Of a stretch of 64,000 nt of DNA, positions 36,045 to 50,009 are shown piece by piece. This DNA comes from CBDDBU01 sp965226045 (GTDB taxonomy: Bacteria > Pseudomonadota > Alphaproteobacteria > VGEJ01). The stretch spans positions 124,001 to 188,000 of the forward strand of contig CBDDBU010000023.1 of assembly GCA_965226045.1 (NCBI GenBank), given 5' to 3'. The first letter of the stretch is position 1; each line of letters opens with the position of its first letter. Both the position numbers and the translations under genes were made by a program. The notes beneath the pieces were generated by a model. The model did not search any database. It saw only the letters and a list, made by a program, of their open reading frames with translations, and was not told the origin of the DNA.

Positions 36045-37514
36045 CAGCCCGTTGACGAAGTCTTCCCTGGACGAAGTCGGCATGGTCTGATTCTCTGGTG
36101 TCCTGGCCTGAAGGGGGGTTCGCTGATGGCGATGGGACAGCAGAAGGATCGTCAGGGGGACTTGATGGTGAGCTGGTCGGAGATGCCGCGCTCGCCAGGT
36201 CATGTATTTTACGACCGCCTGCAGTTGGTACTGATCGAGGGCGGCTTCGACGGCTTCGCCGAGGCGGTCTGCCAGCCCTATTACGCGGCCAGGATGGGGG
36301 CGCCTTCGGTGCCACCCGGGCGCTACTTCCGTATGCACCTGGTGGGCTACTTCGAGGGTATCGACTCTGAGCGTGGGCTGGCGTGGCGCTGCTCGGATTC
36401 CCTGTCGCTACGGGAGTTCCTGCTGTTGGAGATGCGGGAACGGGTGCCGGACCATTCCTGGCTGTCACGGACCCGCGCGCGCCTGCCCCATGAAGTCCAC
36501 ACGGCGGTGTTTGACTGGGTCCTGGCGCTGATCGCCGAGGCGGGTCTGGTGAAGGGCGAGCGCATCGGGGTGGATGCCTCGACCATGGAGGCCAACGCGG
36601 CGCTGCGCAACATCGTACGGAGGGACACGGGCGAGGGTTACCGGGGGATGCTGGAGCGCTTGGCCCAGGAGAGCGGTATCGAGACACCCACGGCTGAGGA
36701 CCTGGCGCGTCTGGACCGCAAGCGCAAGGGCAAGAAGCTCTCGAACCAGGACTGGGTTTCCAGGAGCGACCCCGAGGCCAAGATCGCCAAGATGAAGGAC
36801 GGCACCACGCACCTGGCCTACAAGCCCGAGCACGCGGTGGATCTGGACACCGGCGCGGTGGTGGCGGCGGAGCTGCACCCGGCCGACGAGGGCGATACGA
36901 CAACGCTTCCCAAGACCCTGGCGGCGGCCGAGGCAAACCTCGAGGCGGTGGATGTGGCGCCGACGGCCGAAGATCCGGCCGAATGTGTGACCGATAAGGG
37001 CTACCACTCACGGTTGGTCTTGAAGGCGCTCGACGACGGCCCCTGGAAGAGCCGGATCTCCGAGCCCAAGCAGAAGGGTTTTGCGCGCTGGCACGGAGAT
37101 GATGCGGCTCGCCGGGCGGTCACCAACAACCGGACCCGGCTGTTATCGGGGGTGGCCAGGGAAGCCTTCAAGCTGCGCGCCGAGATCGTCGAGCGCTCCT
37201 TTGCCCACAACCTCGATCGCGGCGGCATGCGCCGGACCTGGCTTCGGGGCCGCGAGAACGTGCACAAGCGATACCTGCTTCACGTCGCCGGCCACAACCT
37301 ATCGTTGCTGATGCGCCAACTCATCGGCGCCGGCACCCCGAAGGAGGCCGTGGCGGGCGGAATTGGCGCCTTGTTCGTGCTTGTTACGCCCGCTGGAGCC
37401 GTCCTGGTCGTTCAGATCGTCCTCATCGTCTCGGAGGATGGCGAAACCGCCTTCGCCGCGATATGCTTCGCCGTGGCGTGAAACCCGGTCAATGACGCCT
37501 TTTTCAACGGGCTG
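36045..37514 (+). mobile_element. IS1182-type (DUF772 transposase) insertion sequence
   Basis: Inverted ends cagcccgttga are flanked by ttaa at 36041-36044 and 37515-37518. Palindromic tetramers on both sides are also seen for the IS1182 element at 34217. It holds one transposase gene at 36126-37481. Family placement rests on the gene type and the end sequence. Confidence 0.75.
36126..37481 (+). CDS. transposase with DUF772 domain and DDE core
   Basis: A 451-residue protein. The N-terminal DUF772-like region reads YFEGIDSERGLAWRCSDSLS. The core has GERIGVDASTMEANAA (first Asp), DKGYHSRLVLKALDDG (second Asp region) and LRGRENVHKRYLLHVAGHNL (Glu region). The C-terminal hydrophobic segment (GALFVLVTPAGAVLVVQIVL) is unusual for a transposase and may be read beyond the conserved end. 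It is uninterrupted. Confidence 0.82.
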   Translation: MAMGQQKDRQGDLMVSWSEMPRSPGHVFYDRLQLVLIEGGFDGFAEAVCQPYYAARMGAPSVPPGRYFRMHLVGYFEGIDSERGLAWRCSDSLSLREFLLLEMRERVPDHSWLSRTRARLPHEVHTAVFDWVLALIAEAGLVKGERIGVDASTMEANAALRNIVRRDTGEGYRGMLERLAQESGIETPTAEDLARLDRKRKGKKLSNQDWVSRSDPEAKIAKMKDGTTHLAYKPEHAVDLDTGAVVAAELHPADEGDTTTLPKTLAAAEANLEAVDVAPTAEDPAECVTDKGYHSRLVLKALDDGPWKSRISEPKQKGFARWHGDDAARRAVTNNRTRLLSGVAREAFKLRAEIVERSFAHNLDRGGMRRTWLRGRENVHKRYLLHVAGHNLSLLMRQLIGAGTPKEAVAGGIGALFVLVTPAGAVLVVQIVLIVSEDGETAFAAICFAVA

Positions 37515-37690
37515 TTAACGCCAGCGATCGGCGGTGTTACCCGGATCATAGCGGGCGGTGGTGACCGACGAGGCGGGCGGCCGCTTCTTCGCCCGCTGGA
37601 GCGCCGGCTGTTGTCGGCACGAGGCCCCCGTGATATGTGTGCCGGAGGGCCGCCGCAGCGGGGCGGGGGCACGAGATACAGGGAAACGCC

Positions 37691-38776
37691 ATGACGGTTC
37701 TGCTCAGGGATTTGAAAAAAACCTTCGCCGACGGGACGGAAGCCGTCAAGAATATCGATCTTGATATTCCACAGGGTGAATTCATCACGCTGTTGGGCCC
37801 GTCGGGGTGTGGCAAGACGACGACCTTGCGTCTGATCGCCGGCCTTGAGGAGCCGACGGCGGGGACCATCTCGATCAACGATCGCGACGTGACCAACATC
37901 GATCCGGGCGATCGCGACATCGCTATGGTCTTCCAGAGTTATGCGCTCTATCCGCACATGACGGCGCTGGAGAACATGACGCTGAACCTCACCGTGCGCG
38001 GTATGACAAAGTCCGCCGCAGCTGAGCGGGCCCGAGAAACGGCCAAACTGCTTGACATCGAGGAACTGCTGCATCGCAAGCCAGCGAAACTCTCGGGCGG
38101 GCAACGTCAGCGCGTGGCGCTGGGGCGCGCGATGGTGCGTGACCCGCTGTGCTATCTGATGGACGAGCCGCTCTCCAACCTCGATCTAAAGTTGCGCGAA
38201 CAGATGCGCACGGAGCTCAAACGACTGCACCAGCGCAACAAGGTCACCACGGTGTACGTCACCCACGATCAGGCGGAGGCGCTGATCCTGTCGGACCGGG
38301 TTGCGGTCATGGACAAGGGGCTAATCCAGCAAGTCGCGGACCCCGTCAAGATCTACGAGCGCCCAACCAACGAGTTCGTGGCCGACTTCATTGGCAGCCC
38401 GAGCATCAATTTCATTCGCGGCGAGCTCTCGGCCGAAGGCGCGACCATCGCCGGCAAGCCCTTCCTGAACGGCGGCGGGGTCGCGGGTCGTGGTCCCGTC
38501 ATCTTCGGCGTCCGGCCCGAGGATGTCATTCTGGCTGAGCCCGGCACCGCGCTGCTCGACGGGCGCATCGAGTTCAGCGAGCCGTATGGCGGCGTGATCT
38601 ACGCCTTCATCACCATCGACGGTGGGACCGAGCTGCTGAAGGCGCGCGAACATGTGGTAGTGAGCCTCGACGTGCACCAGCCGATCGCGGTCGGCTCGCA
38701 GGTGGGGGTGAATTTCCGCGCCAACCGTGTGAACATGTTCGACGCGAGCACTGGCGAGGCGATGAACGGAGGCTGA
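37691..38776 (+). CDS. sugar-type ABC transporter ATP-binding protein 2 (MalK/UgpC family)
   Basis: A 361-residue ATPase from ATG 37691 (MTVLLRDLKKTFADGTEAVK). Walker A is GPSGCGKTT, Q-loop FQSYALYPHMTA, signature LSGGQRQRVALGRA, Walker B CYLMDEPLSNLDLKL, H-loop VTHDQAEAL. A TOBE domain follows (FGVRPEDVILAEPG). It is a different protein from the ATPase at 24183, not a recent copy. It probably belonged to the permease operon ending at 31936, now split off by a methyltransferase gene and three insertion elements. It is followed by a small membrane protein gene. Confidence 0.88.
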   Translation: MTVLLRDLKKTFADGTEAVKNIDLDIPQGEFITLLGPSGCGKTTTLRLIAGLEEPTAGTISINDRDVTNIDPGDRDIAMVFQSYALYPHMTALENMTLNLTVRGMTKSAAAERARETAKLLDIEELLHRKPAKLSGGQRQRVALGRAMVRDPLCYLMDEPLSNLDLKLREQMRTELKRLHQRNKVTTVYVTHDQAEALILSDRVAVMDKGLIQQVADPVKIYERPTNEFVADFIGSPSINFIRGELSAEGATIAGKPFLNGGGVAGRGPVIFGVRPEDVILAEPGTALLDGRIEFSEPYGGVIYAFITIDGGTELLKAREHVVVSLDVHQPIAVGSQVGVNFRANRVNMFDASTGEAMNGG

Positions 38777-38847
38777 GCCGCTCACGGCGGCCCGCCCTCG
38801 CGTTGGCCACCGCGGGTAGAACGCTTGAGCGTCAACGTGGTGGCCGC

Positions 38848-39151
38848 ATGATCATCGGCTTCTACGTCATCACGATCGTGGCGGTACTGGCCTTGCTCGG
38901 ATACGGCCTCTACGTCGCCGCGCCGACGGTGTGGGGTCTGCTCGTCGATTTCTGGTCGTGGTGGACCAGCCTCCCGATCGCGGAACAAGTCGTGACGCCC
39001 ATCGCTGATCGGATCGGATGGCCGGTGCTGGGCGGGCAGAGCGGCATGCTTTGGAATCCGTGGCTTGCCGCCGCTGCCTTCGGGCTTGGCGCCATCGTGC
39101 TGGGGGCCGCGGTGCGCTATTCTTCCCCGCTACATCAGCGGCGATCTCTAG
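38848..39151 (+). CDS. small membrane protein, probable 3' frameshift
   Basis: From ATG 38848 the frame encodes two hydrophobic segments: FYVITIVAVLALLGYGLYVA near the start and LAAAAFGLGAIVLGAAV near residue 85. About 100 residues in, the frame would run on into the convergent phospholipase gene with low-complexity sequence. Removing one base near 39122 gives the ending VRYLPRYISGDL and a stop at 39149-39151, three bases before the end of the facing gene. I take this as the true end. Probable accessory membrane protein of the transport operon; no family recognised. Confidence 0.5.
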
Positions 39152-39920
39152 GCGCTATCCTGGCGCTCGTGCCTCCGTTGGCGCCGCATGGTGGCCCAGC
39201 ACGCGCAGGGCGTCGCAGAGGGCTGGCATCGCGGCTTCGACAGCCGCCTGAGCGATGTCGATCGATTCAGCGCCGCGGTCGAATTCGAGCAAACCGACGT
39301 GGCCGAGGCGCGGCGCCAGCAGCACGTCGGGCGGATCCCCGGCGAGCCGGCTCCGGCTCAGCCGGTCCTGAATAATGTTGAGCGAAGAGACCATGACCCC
39401 GAACACCCCGGGCCCCTCTTGCGCGCCCGTGAACAATTGGCGGACGGCGGAGTTGACGCGAGCGCCGCGCCAAAATGCCCGCGGCAACGCCGCGTCGAGT
39501 TCGGCGGCGCGGCGCGGCGCCTCATCGGGGTGGCCGGCCTTGCCGATGATATCGGCGTTGAGATTGATGGCAATAACCATGCGCGCGCCCATGGCCCGGC
39601 ACACGGAGACAGGCACTGGGTTGACCAGGGCGCCGTCGACCAGCCACTCGCCGTCCACCTTGACCGGCCGGAACACCCCCGGCATCGCGAAGGACGCGCG
39701 CATCGCCTCGACCAGGGTGTCAATCGGCGTTGAACATTGACCCCCTATCGGCGTGCAATGTTGACCCCTTTGGGGATGCACGGCGGAGGTCGTACAGGTA
39801 GTCCATAGGAGGGGCCCGCGCGCGGGCCGACGCGCCCACCACGCGGCTGGCGGCGGACCGCGTGTGGGAGGTTCCTGTGGGCCCACCTGGGCGACCGGGC
39901 CGCAGGTGGATCGGTTGCCT

Positions 39921-40649
39921 TTAGGACCGATTCTTGAAGCGCCAGGAGTCGTTTCCGGTCTCGATGATCTCGCAGTGGTGCGTCAGACGATCGAGGAGCG
40001 CGGTGGTCATCTTGGCGTCGCCGAAGACGGACGGCCATTCGCCGAAGGTCAGGTTGGTGGTGACGATGATCGAGGTGCGCTCGTAGAGCCGGCTGACGAG
40101 GTGGAACAGCAGCTGGCCTCCGGTTTGGGCGAAGGGCAGGTAGCCGAGCTCGTCGAGGATGACGAGGTCGCGCCGGGCCAGCTGATCGGCGAGCCGGCCC
40201 TGGCGGCCGGCGCGGGCTTCGGCCTCGAGCCGGTTGACCAGGTCGGCGACGTTGAAGAAGCGGCCCCGGGCGCCATCGCGGATGCAGGCCCGCGCGATGG
40301 CGACGGCGAGATGGCTCTTGCCGGTGCCGGTGCCGCCGATCAGCACGGCGTTGCGCTGGTTGGCCAGGAAGCCGCCGACCGCCAACTCGCGGACCAGCGG
40401 CTCGTTGACCGGGGTGTCGGTGAAGTCGAAGTCGGCCAGCTCCTTGGCCAGCGGCAGCTTGGCGCCACTCATCTGGTACTTGATGGATCGCGCCTGCTTG
40501 TCGGCGATCTCGGCCTTCAACAGCTCGCCGATGATTCGCTGCATCGGATGCTGGCGCTTGAGGCCGTCGGCGAGCACCTCGTCGAACGCGTCGCGCATGC
40601 CGGCGAGCTTGAGTGCGGCCATCATCTCCAGGACCTCATGGCGCTCCAT
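39921..40649 (-). CDS. istB: IS21 helper ATPase IstB
   Basis: A 242-residue AAA+ ATPase. Walker A is LIGGTGTGKSHLAVA, Walker B DLVILDELGYLPF, and the sensor region is IIVTTNLTFGEWPSVF. IstB selects target DNA and stimulates the IstA transposase. It starts 14 bases inside the 3' end of istA and is intact. Confidence 0.93.
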   Translation of the reverse strand: MERHEVLEMMAALKLAGMRDAFDEVLADGLKRQHPMQRIIGELLKAEIADKQARSIKYQMSGAKLPLAKELADFDFTDTPVNEPLVRELAVGGFLANQRNAVLIGGTGTGKSHLAVAIARACIRDGARGRFFNVADLVNRLEAEARAGRQGRLADQLARRDLVILDELGYLPFAQTGGQLLFHLVSRLYERTSIIVTTNLTFGEWPSVFGDAKMTTALLDRLTHHCEIIETGNDSWRFKNRS

Positions 40650-42147
40650 GGCCGACCCCCCTCAAGCGGTCGTAGCGGGTGCAATCGGCCACCGGCTCAA
40701 AGCGAAGACGCAGGTTCGCGGGCGTCGGGATCGGCGCCGTCTCGGACGGCTGGCGCCGACGATTGAGGATGTTGAGCACGACGTCGGCGCTGCACACGCC
40801 GCCAGCGAGCGCCTCGGCACAGGCGGCCTCCACCGCCGCCAGCCCATCCGCCAGCACGGCGGTGAGGATCTCGACCATCTGCCTGTCGCCGTCGTCGTGG
40901 CCGGCGAGCCGGACGCGCACGCGACCCAGGGCGCCGGGCAGCGCCCAGTCCTTGAACGGCGCGCCGTTACGAAGCGCACCGGGCTTCCTCGCCAGCACGG
41001 GCACCTAGTGCCACGGGTCATAGACGGTCTGGTCGCGGCCGAAGCGCCGGGCATGCTCGGCGACGATCTCGCCGTCCTGGCGGATGACGATGCGATCGGC
41101 GTAGGCATGGACCTCGACCGGACGGCCGACGGCGCGCGCCGCCACGCTGTACTTGTTGCTGTCGAAGCGCACCAGGCAGGTCTTCGACACCGACGCCGGG
41201 ACCGCGTGGAAGCCGTCGAACGGCCCGCGATAGCCGACCAGGGACGGACGCTCGTCCTCGAACACCTGCCAGACAGTCCTGTCCTTGAACACCGGGTGGG
41301 GATGACCCCGGGCGTAGGCGACGCACTGGTCCAAGAGCCAGGCGTTGAGCTCGTCGTAGGTCTTGAAGCGCAGCCGCGGGGTGAAGAACCGACCGCGGAT
41401 GATCCCGACCTGGTTCTCGACCTGCCCCTTCTCCCATCCCGCTCCCGGCGTGCATGCTGTCGGTTCGACCAGGTAGTGGCCACACATCTGCACGAAGCGC
41501 CGGTTGAACGCGCGCTCCTTGCCGATGAGGACGGTCTGCACCGCCGTCTTCATGTTGTCGTAGATGCCTCGCCGGCAGGCACCCTGGAACAGCCGGAATG
41601 CCCGGTCGTGGGCGTCGAACACCATCTCCTGGCTCTCGCGCGGATAAGCGCGGACGAAGAACATTCGGCTGTGGCACAGCCGGACGTGCGCGACCTTGAC
41701 CTTGGTCGTCACCCCCGCCAGCACCACGTACTCGTGGCTCCAGTCGAACTGATAGGCCTCGCCCGGCGAGAACACCAACGGCACATAGGTCTGCGCCGTC
41801 GATGCCGAACGGCGCCACCGCCACGCCTTGGCGTAGCGCCGCACCGCGTCGTAGCCGCCGCCATAGCCCAGACCCTCGAGGGCTTCGGAGATCCGTAGCA
41901 GCGTCAGCCGCTCCCGCTTCGACTTGGTCTCGTTGGCCTCCAGCATCCGCTCCAGCTCGGCCGTCCACGGCCCCAGCTTCGGCATCGGCTGGACCCGCCG
42001 GTCGTAGGTGAACGCCGTCGCCTGCGAACGGATCACCTTGCGCACCGTGTTGCGCGAGACCTTCACGTCCCGCACGATCTCCTTGATCGGCTTCCCCTTG
42101 ACGAAATACTCCCGCCGGATCCGCGCTATCGTCTCCACGACCAACAT
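40636..42147 (-). pseudogene. istA: IS21 transposase IstA with an in-frame amber stop
   Basis: The 504-codon frame starts at ATG 42147 (MLVVETIARIRREYFVKG), with a helix-turn-helix IKEIVRDVKVSRNTVRKVI and the DDE core (YQFDWSHEYVVL, GIYDNMKTAVQTV, ENQVGIIRGRFF). A TAG at 41005-41007 cuts it after VYDPWH; the same frame continues with VPVLARKPGALRNGAPFKDW, a normal IstA C-terminus, where related proteins usually have Tyr. A Tyr codon change to TAG explains it. About 120 C-terminal residues would be lost, so the copy is probably inactive. Confidence 0.82.
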
Positions 42148-42848
42148 CCCCCACCACCTCGTCCGCCCAAAAACGAGGTGACTTGGACTAGCCAGGCTCA
42201 GGGGGGCAAATTTGGACGCCGATCACCCCTCAACAGGGGTCAACTTTGCACGCCGTTCCACAACCAGGGAACCGCTGCGGAACCACACCTCGTGACCCGT
42301 GGCGAGCTCGGCGGCGACGGCCGCGAACGACGGGCTCAGATCCTCGATACGGAGATCTCCGATGTCGTCCCTAAGCAACGTTATCAGGCGCTCGCCGCCG
42401 ATGAAGCCGCCGCCGCCCAGTTTGAAATTGAGATAGCGGAGAATGCGCAGCTTGTTGAGGTTGCGCGCCCACTCCTCAAGCACGTCCAAATGGCCGCTTA
42501 AATAGGCCCCGCCAACCAGCGCGCCGACCGAGGTCCCACAGGATCACATCCGGGACGATGCCCGCCGCTTCCAGCCCCCGCAGGACACCGATGTGGGCCC
42601 AGCCGCAGGCGGCGCCGCTGCCGAGGGCAAACCCCACTCGGGGCCGCTCAACGGGGCCAGGAATCTCGTCCTGGAAGCGCATGCGCCGACACTCTACCGG
42701 GCCAGGGCGTTAACCGACACAAAGATCGTCGAGCGGAGCCGCGTCTCGCGCCACTCACCGCGAGGCCATGGTCCGGTGCGCGATGGTATGCGATTCCGCA
42801 GGCGATGGTGCCCCGAAAACGCCGGCCTGTGGCCCGCGCAACGGGGGT

Positions 42849-42877
42849 TTGACAGGCACCCGGGGGAGCCGTATAAC
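42849..42877 (+). promoter_or_regulatory. rrn operon promoter
   Basis: TTGACA at 42849-42854 and TATAAC at 42872-42877 with a 17-base spacer, about 264 bases before the 16S rRNA. It is the best sigma-70-like match in this stretch. Confidence 0.75.
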
Positions 42878-43140
42878 CTCAGCTCCTGCGCATCGGACCG
42901 GTTGGCCACAACGGCTGGCCGGCGAGGGTGTGGGTCGGCTCTTTGACATCGTGAAGAGGAAGGGATGCGTGGGCGGCGGCGTAACCGTGAAAACACGCCG
43001 GCGCAAGCGCATCGTAAGTTACCTTGTCGATCACGGCCGATGACCCTCGTGGTCAAAAGTCCGTGGCGGCGAGTTACTTGCTACGTTTGTGTGCAGGCAG
43101 ATATAAGGCACCGGCGATACCATAGCCGGTGCCCCGATCG
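42878..43140 (+). other. rRNA leader region
   Basis: Leader between promoter and 16S rRNA. It contains ctttgacatcgtgaagag near 42940, a box commonly seen in rrn leaders, and a perfect 9-bp stem ggcaccggc/gccggtgcc at 43107-43133 just before the mature 5' end, probably a processing signal. No protein gene is seen. Confidence 0.6.
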
Positions 43141-44662
<1,522 letters not shown>

Positions 44663-44947
44663 TTTCAAGGATCGAGAGCGGCACGTTGCCCGCGTATGGT
44701 GCGTCGCCAAAGTCGACCTCGAAAGCTTAGACATAAACAACGGTCTAACCGATGTCATCGGCATTCGTCGGTGGCAAAGTTGAAGCTGTTGGCGGCGACG
44801 TCGCCGCCTTCGTATCCCTTCCGCGTCCTGGACCCTGGGCCCACTTGGGGCTGGCCACGTTATGGCCGGCGAATTCCCGAGTGACCTTGATGGGCCGAGT
44901 GCTGTCGTTGCCGTAGGCCACTTGTTGGCGTGGCGGTGGGTGGCGCC

Positions 44948-45024
<77 letters not shown>

Positions 45025-45115
45025 CGCCGGATTACGGTGCGCTCACGAATGCCGTTGGCCCGTGCGAGGTTGCACGATGTCGCGCCCAGCACGCTCTCGG
45101 GGGCCCACGGGACTC

Positions 45116-45191
45116 GGGGGTGTAGCTCAGCTGGGAGAGCGCCTGCTTTGCAAGCAGGAGGTCGACGGTTCGAGTCCGTTCACCTCCACCA
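45116..45191 (+). tRNA. alaT: tRNA-Ala (anticodon UGC)
   Basis: A 76-base cloverleaf: acceptor gggggtg/cacctcc including the G3-U70 identity pair, anticodon loop tttgcaa with TGC, an encoded CCA end. It is in the standard spacer position. Confidence 0.96.
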
Positions 45192-45513
45192 TTCCAAACG
45201 AGCATCATGTCCAGACCGGGCATCATGTCCGAACCGGGCCATTCGTTCCAGGACGACCAGAAATTGCGCTCGCCGATCCAATAGGTGGCGAGTGCATGGC
45301 GGGTTCTTTATCATCGTGAATAGTCACTGAAGGGACACCGACGCCGAGTCTCGCGGCCACCTCCGTAGTGTGGTCAACGGGCTCAGCGGCGGCGCGTGTC
45401 TTCGCGCAACCCCATATGTGAGTGGGCGACCGTGCGGTCGGATGGCGATCGATCCGTGTTTAGGATCGGTTTCTCTGAAGGTCGGGTTGTTCACCGCGCA
45501 TGGCGGTTTCGCA
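45192..45513 (+). other. tRNA-Ala to 23S rRNA spacer
   Basis: No gene is seen in these 320 bases. A short direct repeat (catcatgtccagaccggg / catcatgtccgaaccggg) lies at about 45203-45240. Confidence 0.6.
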
Positions 45514-48270
<2,757 letters not shown>

Positions 48271-48428
48271 GCGCCCGCTTGCGGGCGTGCGATATCGCCA
48301 TGTGTGGTGATCAGCCCGATCACCTGACATGCGCCGCCGGTGCCCCAGATGCTCAACCCTTCAGGCCTCCCCCAAAGTTAACGTCACGTGGCGCTATTGT
48401 TGGGGCGGGGCGCGAGCCGGTCTTTGCC

Positions 48429-48547
48429 GGCCTGGTGGTCATAGCGAGGGGCCCACACCCGATCCCATCCCGAACTCGGCCGTGAAAACCCTCAGCGCCG
48501 ATGGTACTGCGTCTTAAGGCGTGGAAGAGTAGGTCGCCGCCGGGCCT
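48429..48547 (+). rRNA. rrf: 5S ribosomal RNA
   Basis: About 119 bases. The 5' end ggcctgg pairs with ccgggcc at 48540-48546. The loop segments ccgatcccatcccgaactcg and gatggtactgc are typical of 5S rRNA. Confidence 0.92.
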
Positions 48548-48729
48548 GCCAAGGCCGGGGATGTTGGAGCCGGGCCGCCCGTTGCGTGCCGCTTGATCCG
48601 TCTTGGGTGTGCCCTGCGGCGGGTATCACCAGTCGGGGGCAGGGGCATCTCCAGCGGCGGACATCCAGTGACTTTCACGAAGCGGCCGACGTCTTCCCAA
48701 GAGGCGTGCCGACCGTCATTCAACATTGA

Positions 48730-48823
<94 letters not shown>

Positions 48824-48835
48824 GCAATAAGTTAG

Positions 48836-48906
48836 CGGATTGGCAAACGATTGGCGTTTTGATTCGCCATCTATTCGCAAGAATGCCGGATTGGCAAACG
48901 ATTGGC
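48836..48906. repeat. 20-bp direct repeats at the island left end
   Basis: cggattggcaaacgattggc occurs at 48836-48855 and 48887-48906, and a third time at 57113-57132 just outside the right attachment site. Each contains attggc twice, 11 bases apart. Such repeats near an attachment site suit integrase arm or excisionase binding. Confidence 0.55.
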
Positions 48907-48949
48907 AAACACTTGGAATCGAACTCCAGCGCACGTCTGACGCCGTTCA

Positions 48950-49390
48950 TACATCGGAATCATCATCCCCACCGAATCGAGGAATCGGGGGTAAGGATTC
49001 GGTCGTGCCGTGGAGGCGGGAGGCGGACGTGCTTCTGCGGCCCGACCGAATCCTTACTCCTGCCCGCGTGCGCGGTCTACGTTGTTCATGTGCCCCAGCT
49101 TGGAGCGCCACGTCTTGGAACCATATGGTGCCGGCGGCGCTCTCATGGTAGTCGTTGGACCGCGATGCGACGTGATGGCGCCGCGCCTCAGCCGGGCCTG
49201 ATCCGTTCGTGACGGTGTGCGCCACCGACAAGTGGGCAACGTCGCGGGGATCCCTTACCCGCCGTGTCGGATAGTTGGGCCACCGCAGGGAGCCCGAACA
49301 GGCTTCCTACCCACGAAATAGGCATTTCTGTTCCCAATGACCGATAGAAACCAAGGCGATCCGTGATGCGTTGAGAAGAGAAGATTGCGC
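48950..49390. other. gene-poor island left end with a long inverted repeat
   Basis: No convincing gene is seen. A perfect 15-bp inverted repeat, gtaaggattcggtcg at 48991-49005 and its complement at 49043-49057, has a 37-base spacer. It could form a hairpin; role unknown. Confidence 0.5.
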
Positions 49391-49684
49391 TTATTTCGCC
49401 TTTTCAATCTTGTATGCGATGAAGCCCGACGCGCCCTTGCCTTTGGCGCGGCGCAGTGTGTAACCATGATTGCCGAGATTGAATTTCGGCTCATTCTCAA
49501 GGCCTGCGAGAGCCTCGACGATCTTCACTGCGACGGGATCGGGTTTGTCTTTGGCTTGTGAAGCAGCCTGGCGCTCTAACCACTTTGCGAAAACTTCTTC
49601 GGCGAGGTCGTCACCGACAGATTTCCGAAGCGCGTTCAATTTTCTTACCCGACCCTTGGTGAGCCCAGTTTCATCGATAGCCAT
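49391..49684 (-). CDS. hypothetical protein, 97 residues
   Basis: A small basic protein (MAIDETGLTKGRVRKLNALRK) with many Lys and Arg residues, probably helical in its first two thirds (SVGDDLAEEVFAKWLERQA) and ending in FNLGNHGYTLRRAKGKGASGF. No membrane segment or signal. I do not recognise a family. It is the first gene of the island after the attachment site, transcribed towards it. Codon use and a proper start support a real gene. Confidence 0.6.
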   Translation of the reverse strand: MAIDETGLTKGRVRKLNALRKSVGDDLAEEVFAKWLERQAASQAKDKPDPVAVKIVEALAGLENEPKFNLGNHGYTLRRAKGKGASGFIAYKIEKAK

Positions 49685-50009
49685 TTCCTGAACCTCTCAT
49701 TTCCGGCCTCTCTCACTGCAGCGTGGCGCGGCTTCGGTACAACCAATTACCACTGTTATGCAACAGTTCACGAGCAACAGCGCATGCGATCGCCGAGGCA
49801 CCCGCGTGTACCACACGACCCGCGTCAACTGCATACGCGCGGAATGGCAACACGCTCAAGCCACCGCATTGATGGCTTTCAACGCCTGCCCACAACCTTT
49901 AAAACAAGGCCTTTGGAGCCGCCTGTAGTATACACATGGGTAAAAGGCCACTATATGTAGTGGCCTTAGGAGACCGTTTCGGTTCGGGGAACAACAGAGG
50001 CCACACATC
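49685..50009. other. intergenic region upstream of HU with perfect inverted repeat
   Basis: No gene is seen. At 49944-49967, arms aaggccacta and tagtggcctt (10 bp each, 4-base loop tatg) form a perfect palindrome 43 bases before the HU start, a candidate operator or mRNA leader hairpin. Confidence 0.5.

Larger units (their letters stand above)
39718..42262 (-). mobile_element. IS21-family insertion sequence (2545 bp)
   Basis: The element starts and ends with TGT/ACA. The inverted ends are tgtcaatcggcg and, read inward from the other side, tgtggaacggcg, each followed by a gttgacccc-type repeat. A 7-bp duplication, accaggg, lies at 39711-39717 and 42263-42269. Internal istA and istB genes are in the normal order and overlap. 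Confidence 0.92.
39155..42682 (-). pseudogene. patatin-like phospholipase (RssA type), split by an IS21 element
   Basis: The gene reads 42682 to 42263, then 39710 to 39155. Taking out the IS21 element with one accaggg duplication, plus one extra base near 42545, restores 325 codons. The N-terminal part has the oxyanion segment GFALGSGAACGWAHIGVL and, after repair, VICGTSVGALVGGAYLSG with the nucleophile Ser in GTSVG. The second part has FAMPGVFRPVKVDGEWLVDGA (read in two parts), containing the DGA motif of the Ser-Asp dyad, and NPVPVSVCRAMGARMVIAI. Patatin-like enzymes hydrolyse lipid acyl chains in the cytoplasm. The gene is inactive as written. Confidence 0.85.
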
